Part shown: positions 17,815-24,618 of the stretch, in pieces | Numbering within the stretch: position 1 is the first letter of the stretch | How the letters are laid out: each line of letters begins with the position of its first letter | NCBI RefSeq assembly: GCF_003014495.1 | Contig: NZ_PYGC01000014.1 | Coordinates: 1 to 64,000, forward strand | Source: Prolixibacter denitrificans | GTDB taxonomy: Bacteria; Bacteroidota; Bacteroidia; Bacteroidales; Prolixibacteraceae | Reading direction: 5' to 3' | Length of the DNA stretch: 64,000 nt | Program-made: the position numbers and the translations under genes | The notes under the pieces: generated by a model | What the model was told of the DNA's origin: nothing | Seen by the model: the letters and a program-made list of their open reading frames with translations, nothing else | The model's database searches: none

Positions 17815-18795
17815 ATGCCAACCATATTAGTCACCGGTGCCAATGGTCTGTTGGCCACCCACATTATCATCGAATTACTTGAGAACGGGTATCACGTAAA
17901 AGGCTTGTTGCGTGACCGCCGAAAGTTTCAATACCCCGCACACCCGAATCTCGAGCTCATCGAGAACGATATCACCGACTTCTCTTCCGTAAAAAATGCT
18001 TTAGCAGGATGCGAGTCTGTCATTCATGTGGCAGCACTAACGGCTCAAAACTTCCTCCGTTATGATGCCTATGAAAAAGTGAATGTTCAGGCTTCCGAAG
18101 AGCTCGTCAAGCTGGCAATCGATGCCAAAATCAAACGGTTCGTTTACGTCAGTTCAGCCAATGCATTTGGCTACGGAAGTAAGGAAAATCCCGGGAACGA
18201 AACGACTCCAATGAAAGCCCCATTTACTTCCTCTTTCTATGCCCGAAGTAAACAGCAAGCACAAATGCGGGTTTTGGCCTACCGGGAACAAATGGAAGTC
18301 GTGGTCGTCAACCCTACATTTATGCTAGGCGCTTACGACGGAAAACCCAGCTCCGGACAAATTATTTTTATGGGCTACAACAAACCGGTCATTTTCTATC
18401 CGCCAGGAGGAAAGAACTTTGTACATGTAGCCGACGTGGCCAAAGGAACGGTGCTGGCCCTGGAAAATGGAATCGCAGGCGAAGCTTACCTCATGGCCAA
18501 TGAAAACCTCTCCTATCGGGAATTCTTTCGTCAACTGGCAGAAGTCACCGGGCGCAACCCCTTGCTGATACCGATTCCCAAATTTATCTTAATCGCAGCT
18601 GGATATATGGGCGATCTGCTTCGTTTTGTCAACTACCCGGTTAGTTTTTCGTCCGTCAATATGCGGAGTCTTTGCGTTCACAACTACTACAGCAATGAAA
18701 AAGCGAGCAAACAACTAGGCATGACCTTTCGTCCGGTTAAGCAGGCAATTGAAGAAGCGGTCCAATGGTTCCGGAGTAAGGACATGCTCAGTTAA
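17815..18795 (+). CDS. NAD-dependent epimerase/dehydratase family protein (326 aa)
   Basis: An extended SDR. The TGANGLLATH nucleotide-binding motif is at residues 7-16, VIHVAALT follows strand 4, the catalytic Ser/Tyr/Lys triad appears in VYVSSANAFG and FYARSKQQ, and the NPTFMLG segment corresponds to the NPxxxxG region of dihydroflavonol-reductase-like members. The C-terminal third holds the substrate domain. It is 8 bp downstream of an SDR gene and ends 5 bp from the convergent peptidase gene. Reaction unknown; a reductase of hydroxy/keto compounds is as likely as a sugar epimerase. Confidence 0.88.
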   Translation: MPTILVTGANGLLATHIIIELLENGYHVKGLLRDRRKFQYPAHPNLELIENDITDFSSVKNALAGCESVIHVAALTAQNFLRYDAYEKVNVQASEELVKLAIDAKIKRFVYVSSANAFGYGSKENPGNETTPMKAPFTSSFYARSKQQAQMRVLAYREQMEVVVVNPTFMLGAYDGKPSSGQIIFMGYNKPVIFYPPGGKNFVHVADVAKGTVLALENGIAGEAYLMANENLSYREFFRQLAEVTGRNPLLIPIPKFILIAAGYMGDLLRFVNYPVSFSSVNMRSLCVHNYYSNEKASKQLGMTFRPVKQAIEEAVQWFRSKDMLS

Positions 18796-18800
18796 TCCTT

Positions 18801-19718
18801 TCAAATCCCAAACTGCCCCGTTTCCACCCAGGCCATGTTCAGTAACGACCAGAAATCGGTGGCCAGTTTATTCGTCACATAATCATAGGGCATCCAGCCG
18901 TAGCCTTGCTCACCCCAGGTTGCTCCCCACGAGTTCCGGATGAGTAGCGCACCCGTCGTCGTTTTATTGCACTTCGTATTCTTCAGCATCTTCGTATCGT
19001 CGTAACCCACCGCTACAATGGCATGTCCCCATTCTGCCTGTTCTCCCGGACACGGATACGGAATTCCGCCAACGACATCACACGAATCAAACGAGGCAAA
19101 TCCCCAGAAGCCAAACATCGAAGGGATTCCCGCCGCCAGGTATTTCTTCACGCCAAGCAAGACATCATCCCCCGGAACATTGGCCCCCTGCGGATCGTGG
19201 CAGAAATATTTCATCGCTTTGTAATCATCGGCAATGGCGTACACAAAACTACCCGGCTCTTTGTCGAACTCCGGTTTAGCATCCGTGTAAGGCCAGAATT
19301 TCTCGTCCGGGACACCGCAAAGAACCAGTGCCCCCATTGTGCTTCGCAACCAGGCTCCGGTATCGCCCGTAACTTGCATCAGGTTTCGCGTGGTTTTATA
19401 AATAAACAGGCGCGATGCATCGATATATTTGTTGTTCGCTTTTTTCTCAAAATATTCAATAATTCCGGCTGCCGCATGCGCCGTACAGGCACCCAGATTT
19501 TTCTGGTTTTCTACCGGAGAGCACCATTCCCGCAGGTCCATTTTAGCCGGAAGCGCTTTCAACTCTTTTCCTTTCGGCAGTTTCAGCTTTTTAGCTATCG
19601 TGGCAATTTCCGGTTTCTTTTCGGTATAGTCCCGCAGATCGGGCAATGGCGGCAGCCATCCGGTCCCAACCAACTGATTGCATTCAATTAACTTCACTTG
19701 TTTATAGGTTGCATACAT
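18801..19718 (-). CDS. C1 (papain-like) family cysteine peptidase (305 aa)
   Basis: The catalytic triad is visible: C78 in NLGACTAHAAA with the oxyanion Gln in ENQ just upstream, H232 in WGHAIVAVGYDD and N262 in IRNSWGATWGEQGYG. The length of 305 aa leaves a short N-terminal region (about 60 residues) that could act as a propeptide. No signal peptide is seen, so it is either cytoplasmic or exported by another path. Several extra Cys (GALVLC, YFCHD, SFDSCD, YPCPG) may form disulfides if exported. Convergent with the epimerase gene. Confidence 0.9.
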   Translation of the reverse strand: MYATYKQVKLIECNQLVGTGWLPPLPDLRDYTEKKPEIATIAKKLKLPKGKELKALPAKMDLREWCSPVENQKNLGACTAHAAAGIIEYFEKKANNKYIDASRLFIYKTTRNLMQVTGDTGAWLRSTMGALVLCGVPDEKFWPYTDAKPEFDKEPGSFVYAIADDYKAMKYFCHDPQGANVPGDDVLLGVKKYLAAGIPSMFGFWGFASFDSCDVVGGIPYPCPGEQAEWGHAIVAVGYDDTKMLKNTKCNKTTTGALLIRNSWGATWGEQGYGWMPYDYVTNKLATDFWSLLNMAWVETGQFGI

Positions 19719-19933
19719 TTTTCCTTCCTCCTCTTATCTGGTTAAAAATAGGGTGGATATAAACAGCCTGAAAAAACTCAGGCAGTCCTCTGGTAAAAGG
19801 TTGAGAGAATGTAAAAGAATGTGGGATGAACAGTAAATATACAATTTATCGTACCCGATACCAATAAGATACAAAGCAAACGATCGATATTCACTTATCC
19901 TTTATACTTTTATTCCAGACAAAAAGTTAACAG

Positions 19934-20440
19934 ATGCTTCGATTTAAAACGGCCCGATTAAACATTCGCAATGTGGAAGAAAGTGACTTCGACGCCCTTC
20001 TTCGTATCTACAACCGAAAGAAAAACATGCAGTATGTTTCCGATGGAAACTATCGCTGGGCAAAAAAAGAACTTGTCGCAAAATACCGGAAATTCAACCA
20101 GCACATAAAAGATGGTTACGGGATATTCGCGGTAGAATTGAAAGATACCAACCAAATCATTGGTGAAGCTGGCCTTTTCAATTCCTTCGACGATTTATCG
20201 GTGCTGGAGCTCGGTTACATCATCGACTCCGCTTTTTGGCAACAAGGTTACGGGACGGAGATTTGTCAGGCCTTAATCGATTATGCTTTCAGTACCCTAA
20301 AAACAGAACAACTCATCGCCCGGATGTATGCAGCGAATCACGCTTCGGTTCTCGTTTCCGAGAAATGTGGAATGAAGAGGGTTAAAAACGGATTTGCTTC
20401 GGATGGACAGGAGTTTCTTGAGTACGCTATCAAGTGTTAG
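19934..20440 (+). CDS. GNAT-family N-acetyltransferase (168 aa)
   Basis: An acetyl-CoA-dependent acetyltransferase of the RimJ/RimL-like type: N-terminal TARLNIRNVEESDFDALLRIY, the central strand LELGYIIDSAFWQQGYGTEI containing the pyrophosphate-binding Q-x-x-G-x-G/A loop, and the C-terminal NHASVLVSEKCGMKR motif. The length is typical. Substrate (ribosomal protein N-terminus, amino acid or antibiotic) cannot be inferred. Convergent with the HxlR regulator gene, 13 bp apart. Confidence 0.9.
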   Translation: MLRFKTARLNIRNVEESDFDALLRIYNRKKNMQYVSDGNYRWAKKELVAKYRKFNQHIKDGYGIFAVELKDTNQIIGEAGLFNSFDDLSVLELGYIIDSAFWQQGYGTEICQALIDYAFSTLKTEQLIARMYAANHASVLVSEKCGMKRVKNGFASDGQEFLEYAIKC

Positions 20441-20453
20441 TTCAGTTTGAAAC

Positions 20454-20837
20454 TCATTTCCCGCCAGTAATTTCACTCATCACATCCTGGCGGTGTTCCA
20501 GTCCCCACTCTACCATCACGTCCAGCACATTTTTAAAGCGGCGGCCTGAATCAGTCAATTCATATTCCACCGTTACCGGGATCGTGTTGTGGACTGTGCG
20601 TTTCACGATGCTGTTCATCTCCAGATCCTTTAACTCTTTCGAAAGCATGCGAGGCGTTATTTTCGCGATATCACGCTCCAACTCTTTGAATCGTTTTTTT
20701 CCATAAAGCAATGAGCCAATAATCGGCAGTTTCCATTTGCCACTGATGACGTTCATCGTGTCATTCACCGCCATCACGTAGTTACTGGAACACATCTTCA
20801 CTTCGGCCAGTACCGTTGCATCACATGCCATAACCAT
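20454..20837 (-). CDS. HxlR-family transcriptional regulator (127 aa)
   Basis: Winged-helix regulator with the family hallmark MNVISGKWKLPIIGSLLYGKKRFKEL and the recognition segment ITPRMLSKELKDLE. A Cys at position 16 lies just before the core, where redox-sensing HxlR proteins (HypR/YodB type) have their reactive Cys, and another is at position 5. It is divergent from a nitroreductase gene, the classic arrangement for quinone/disulfide-stress control. Two identical palindromes in the intergenic region are its likely operators. Start could also be the Met at residue 3. Confidence 0.92.
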   Translation of the reverse strand: MVMACDATVLAEVKMCSSNYVMAVNDTMNVISGKWKLPIIGSLLYGKKRFKELERDIAKITPRMLSKELKDLEMNSIVKRTVHNTIPVTVEYELTDSGRRFKNVLDVMVEWGLEHRQDVMSEITGGK

Positions 20838-20852
20838 TGAATTTATTGATAC

Positions 20853-20884
20853 TATACTTCGGTATACCAGTATACTTTAGTATA
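20853..20884. promoter_or_regulatory. Twin operator, probable HxlR binding sites
   Basis: Two copies of TATAC-N4-GTATA lie at 20853-20866 and 20871-20884, 18 bp apart from start to start. They sit between the divergent HxlR and nitroreductase genes, and the right copy ends 30 bp before the predicted -7 box of the nitroreductase promoter. Spacing of near two helical turns fits two dimers bound on the same DNA face. Assignment to the HxlR protein is by position and symmetry. Confidence 0.8.
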
Positions 20885-20913
20885 GTAGTTACTTTTCAAT
20901 AGCAAACATAGTG

Positions 20914-20921
20914 TATTTTTG
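20914..20921 (+). promoter_or_regulatory. Bacteroidota -7 box TATTTTTG upstream of nitroreductase
   Basis: The octamer matches the TAnnTTTG consensus of the Bacteroidota primary sigma factor. A T-rich stretch at 20893-20896 is at an acceptable distance for the -33 element. The start codon is 34 bp downstream and the twin operator is just upstream. Confidence 0.6.
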
Positions 20922-20954
20922 CCATTGTTTTTAATTGGTCTAAAAAAAATTACC

Positions 20955-21587
20955 ATGAATTTAAATGATAACCTGAAATGGCGTTATGCCACCAAGAAAA
21001 TGAATGGCAAAGCCGTTCCTGAAGAAAAACTACAATATATCCTGGAAGCCGCCCAGTTGGCGCCGTCTTCCTCAGGGCTGCAACCCTACTCGGTTTTGGT
21101 GATTAGCAATAAAGAACTGAAAGAGAAGATGAAACCGATTGCCTGGGACCAAAGTCAACTCACCGATGCATCACATGTTTTGGTTTTTGCCGCATGGGAA
21201 AATTATACCGAAGAGAAAATCAAAGAGGTATTCAGCCGTACGATTAAAGAACGTGGTTTGCCCGAAACAGCGATGGATGCCTACCGGGAAAGACTGTGGG
21301 GCATGTACTCACAAATGCCGGAAGAGTGGCACTTCCACCACGCTGCCAAGCAGGCATATATCGCCTTTGGATTGGCCATTGCTGCTGCCGCTGAACAAAA
21401 AGTAGATGCCACCCCGATGGAAGGTTTCGACGCTGCTGCCATGGATGAGTTGCTCAACCTGAAGGAAAAAGGATTGCGCAGTGTAACAATTCTGCCGCTG
21501 GGCTACCGCGACGAAAACAACGACTGGCTGGTGAATATGAAAAAGGTACGTACGCCAAAAGACAAGTTTTTCATTGAGCTGAACTAA
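20955..21587 (+). CDS. Nitroreductase-family NAD(P)H-dependent oxidoreductase (210 aa)
   Basis: An FMN enzyme of the NfsB/FRP type that reduces nitroaromatics or quinones with NAD(P)H. Motifs: N-terminal LKWRYATKKMNGK, the FMN-phosphate region AAQLAPSSSGLQPY, and the C-terminal TILPLGYRDENND with the GYR residues that contact FMN. I start at ATG 20955, since the upstream in-frame sequence contains the predicted promoter. Divergent HxlR regulator and twin operators indicate stress-inducible expression. A rho-independent terminator follows at 21649. Confidence 0.92.
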   Translation: MNLNDNLKWRYATKKMNGKAVPEEKLQYILEAAQLAPSSSGLQPYSVLVISNKELKEKMKPIAWDQSQLTDASHVLVFAAWENYTEEKIKEVFSRTIKERGLPETAMDAYRERLWGMYSQMPEEWHFHHAAKQAYIAFGLAIAAAAEQKVDATPMEGFDAAAMDELLNLKEKGLRSVTILPLGYRDENNDWLVNMKKVRTPKDKFFIELN

Positions 21588-21648
21588 ACAGATTATCTCG
21601 CAACATAAAATCAACCGCACAGGTTAATACTTGGCGATTATTCATGCT

Positions 21649-21684
21649 ACGGATGGAAGGCTACTGCTTTTCATCCGTTTTTTT
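21649..21684 (+). terminator. Rho-independent terminator after nitroreductase
   Basis: ACGGATG (21649-21655) pairs with CATCCGT (21672-21678), with additional AAG/CTT pairing inside, followed by a run of seven T. It lies about 60 bp after the nitroreductase stop and before the S41 peptidase start. Confidence 0.8.
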
Positions 21685-21780
21685 GTTTTTCAAAACAGAC
21701 CAAAGAACCTCAACAAAAGACACAAATTCATTAAATTAGAGTTACATCAAACCAAACGATTAACGAAATACCGGAAAGCC

Positions 21781-23433
21781 ATGAAAAACATCCTGCTGCT
21801 TTCAACCCTTTTCTTCCTCCTCGCCCCCGCCTACGGACAAGTACTGGTAACCTTCCGAATCGATATTGAGGATCTGATAGCTGCCGGTTTACTTTCTCCG
21901 GCTGACAGTAACAAGGTATTCGTCAGAGGTTCATTTAACAACTGGAGAGGAACAGCACATGAGTTAAAAAGGTTACCAGAACAGCGCATTTATCAGGGTA
22001 CTTTTGATCTGAACAAGGAAGCAGGAGACACCATTTCCTACAAATTTGTGATTGAGAAAAAGCAAGGCCATTTCTTCTGGGAACGAAACCCGGATCCAAC
22101 TAATCCCGGAAATGGAAACAGGCAGTTCACTCTTGAAAAAGAAAAAATGGTACTTCCGATAGCCCATTTTCGTTACGATGAATATTTCATCTATCCGGTC
22201 GTCTTCAGCAAGCAGAAGTTGCAGGAAGACTTCCGGCAATTCCGCCAAATACTTGAGACTACCCACCCGGCACTGTATGACTATACAACCAAAGAAGTAC
22301 TTGATTCACTCTTTGACCTAAGCTACTCCCGGATTGATACAGCACTTGACTTCCGGACATTCCTGATGTTGATGACCGAAGTAATTTCGCAGGTGGGCTG
22401 TGGTCATTCCAGTCTTTGGATTCCAAACGCCTACTGGAATGTGGCGCCCGAAAGATTGTTTCCTCTGAAGTTGCAAGCAGCGGAAGGGAAAACCTACGTA
22501 ACCGGCAGCTACGATAACAAAGAAGAAATTCCGATCGGCAGCGAACTACTCATTATCAACCAAATGCCAATATCTGCTCTTATCAACCAGTTGGCTGCTC
22601 TCACTTCAGCCGATGGTTTCAACCACTCATACCGGCTCACCAAAGCCACCCAGAATTTCGCCATTAAATATGCCCATGCCTATGGCTTTCAGGATACTTT
22701 TCAGATAGAATATTTAGTTCCGGGAAAGCGACAAAAGCAAGTGGCGTTCCTTCAGCCAGTTTCCAAAGAGGCCGTTGATAAAAGCAAAACGAAACATACG
22801 GAACTATCATTTAAAGAAATCGAAGGAACCAACGCGGGCGTTTTAACCATCAATACTTTTGGCTATTACAGCCGGGTAGGTATGTTCCGGAGTTTCGTTG
22901 ATAGTGTTTTTCAGGTAATCGAGAAAAATGCAATCGGGAACCTGATACTTGACCTACGGGGAAACGGCGGCGGCGATCCCTTTTGTTCCTCGTACCTCTG
23001 GGCTTATCTGGAACCTGAGCCAGTACCTTATTTCGAGGACCACTACGGTAAATATGATACGCTGGCGAATCCAGTCCCTCAACCAGCCTTTCCCTATCAA
23101 GGCAAGTTATTTACCCTTATCGACGGAAACGGCTTTTCCACCACAGGCCATTTTTGCGGACTACTGAAATATCATCAGGTGGGCAAGTTTATCGGTACCG
23201 AGATAGGGGCCACTTACACCTGTACCGGCAATGCGACTTACCCTCCATTGAAGCATACCCGGATCATGGTCGGGACGGCGCGTGTGAGACGATATACCGC
23301 CGCGGTTAAAAATATGGACCCGAAGCGGGGAATTATCCCTGATTATCCTGTAGAATTAACTCAGCAGGACATTATCGACGGGCGGGATGCCGTATTGGAA
23401 TATGCGCTTAAATTAGCCGGAGCTACCGACTAA
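21781..23433 (+). CDS. S41-family peptidase with N-terminal starch-binding-like beta domain (550 aa)
   Basis: Signal peptide MKNILLLSTLFFLLAPAYGQ at the chosen start; the open frame extends to 21631 but overlaps the terminator. Residues about 22-110 look like a CBM20/CBM48-type beta sandwich (VFVRGSFNNWRG... TISYKFVI). The C-terminal part is an S41 (tail-specific protease/TSP-like) domain: NLILDLRGNGGGDP and the serine segment GNGFSTTGHFCGLL. Exported serine peptidase or peptidase-like binding protein; a PDZ is not obvious. The fusion with a carbohydrate-binding-type domain is uncommon and hints at action on glycosylated or polymer-bound substrates (inference). Confidence 0.85.
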   Translation: MKNILLLSTLFFLLAPAYGQVLVTFRIDIEDLIAAGLLSPADSNKVFVRGSFNNWRGTAHELKRLPEQRIYQGTFDLNKEAGDTISYKFVIEKKQGHFFWERNPDPTNPGNGNRQFTLEKEKMVLPIAHFRYDEYFIYPVVFSKQKLQEDFRQFRQILETTHPALYDYTTKEVLDSLFDLSYSRIDTALDFRTFLMLMTEVISQVGCGHSSLWIPNAYWNVAPERLFPLKLQAAEGKTYVTGSYDNKEEIPIGSELLIINQMPISALINQLAALTSADGFNHSYRLTKATQNFAIKYAHAYGFQDTFQIEYLVPGKRQKQVAFLQPVSKEAVDKSKTKHTELSFKEIEGTNAGVLTINTFGYYSRVGMFRSFVDSVFQVIEKNAIGNLILDLRGNGGGDPFCSSYLWAYLEPEPVPYFEDHYGKYDTLANPVPQPAFPYQGKLFTLIDGNGFSTTGHFCGLLKYHQVGKFIGTEIGATYTCTGNATYPPLKHTRIMVGTARVRRYTAAVKNMDPKRGIIPDYPVELTQQDIIDGRDAVLEYALKLAGATD

Positions 23434-23464
23434 ACATCGTTGACCGAAAATCAAAAACCACCGA

Positions 23465-23499
23465 TTTCTGGCGAAAATGGCCAGAAAGCTCTACCTTTG
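23465..23499 (+). promoter_or_regulatory. Promoter with operator-like inverted repeat upstream of methyltransferase
   Basis: A perfect inverted repeat TTTCTGGC (23465-23472) / GCCAGAAA (23480-23487) overlaps the expected -33 position of a consensus -7 box TACCTTTG (23492-23499). Transcription from here would give a leader of about 185 nt before the start at 23688. A repressor or activator dimer site is likely; the binding protein is unknown. Confidence 0.55.
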
Positions 23500-23687
23500 T
23501 AACGCTTTGAAAACAAAATAACGATATCACCCAACTCCCTTCCGGGAAAACAAAGAAGAGCCAGGTAACAGCGTTTAAGTTGCTATCTTCATCTTACATG
23601 CTCTTCTGACTCCATCATTTTACAATTTATGATTCAGGTTGTGTGTGGCTATTCGCACATAAACCATCACACATTAAATAAAAAGTT

Positions 23688-24530
23688 ATGACAATCACAG
23701 ATATACTGGCGAAAGCTCAGATGCCATCGTTATATGAGAAAGGTTCCGCCGTGATGTGGACGGATCCGTACATTTCAAAGCAAGTGTTACAAATTCACCT
23801 CAACGAGGAAATTGACCTGGGAAGCCGAAAAAAGTCGACAATTCTGCAAACTGTTGACTGGATGCTCAAACAATCCGAAAAGAAGTCACTGAACATCCTG
23901 GATTTGGGATGTGGTCCCGGCTTGTATGCAGAGCAATTGGCCAACAAAGGCCACAAGGTCACCGGTGTTGACTTTTCGGAGAATTCCATAGCGTATGCCC
24001 GCGAAGAAGCACATCGCAAACAGCTCAACATTACCTACCTGCAGGCTGATTATACAGCGCTGGAACTGGAGGCCAACCAATTTGATTTAGTCATCCTGAT
24101 TTACACCGACTTTGGCGTGTTGTTGCCGGATGACCGGGAAAAACTCCTCAACCTGGTTCATCGGGTGTTGAAGCCCGATGGCAAATTCATCTTCGACGTA
24201 CTCAACGACAACGAACCGGAAAAGAAGCCCACACCCAAAACGTGGGATGCATCTGCCGGAGGCTTCTGGAAACCGGAGCCCTACCTGGTACTTTCGGAAT
24301 CGTTTCTTTATCCGGAAGAAAAGGTCATTCTATACCAACACATCGTCGTCGACGAGCAGGATAAAAGCGATGTTTACCGTTTCTGGACACATCTGTTCTC
24401 GCATAGTGATTTGAGCGGAATGCTGAGCAAACATGGCTTTCAATCCATCAGCTTTCACGAAAACGTGCTGCCCGGAAACGATCCCTGGAGCGGTGAAAAC
24501 GTTACCTTTTGTCAGGCCATCAAGGTATGA
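23688..24530 (+). CDS. Class I SAM-dependent methyltransferase (280 aa)
   Basis: Motif I LDLGCGPGLYAEQLA (about residues 71-85), then VTGVDFSENSIAYA with the ribose-binding Asp, and FDLVILIYTDFGVL as motif post-I. A C-terminal beta-rich half (residues 170-280) is typical for Methyltransf_25-type proteins acting on small molecules. The gene has its own consensus promoter and a strong terminator. Substrate not predictable. Confidence 0.88.
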   Translation: MTITDILAKAQMPSLYEKGSAVMWTDPYISKQVLQIHLNEEIDLGSRKKSTILQTVDWMLKQSEKKSLNILDLGCGPGLYAEQLANKGHKVTGVDFSENSIAYAREEAHRKQLNITYLQADYTALELEANQFDLVILIYTDFGVLLPDDREKLLNLVHRVLKPDGKFIFDVLNDNEPEKKPTPKTWDASAGGFWKPEPYLVLSESFLYPEEKVILYQHIVVDEQDKSDVYRFWTHLFSHSDLSGMLSKHGFQSISFHENVLPGNDPWSGENVTFCQAIKV

Positions 24531-24558
24531 GCAAAAGAATACATTTCATTCTAAGAAC

Positions 24559-24586
24559 GAAGGCAGCCTGATTGGGCTGCCTTTCT
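24559..24586 (+). terminator. Rho-independent terminator after methyltransferase
   Basis: AGGCAGCC (24561-24568) pairs with GGCTGCCT (24575-24582) followed by T-rich sequence. It separates the methyltransferase from the convergent ppc gene and may work on both strands. Confidence 0.8.
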
Positions 24587-24618
24587 ATTTCTTGAATACG
24601 TTACTATTTCCGGAGTCA

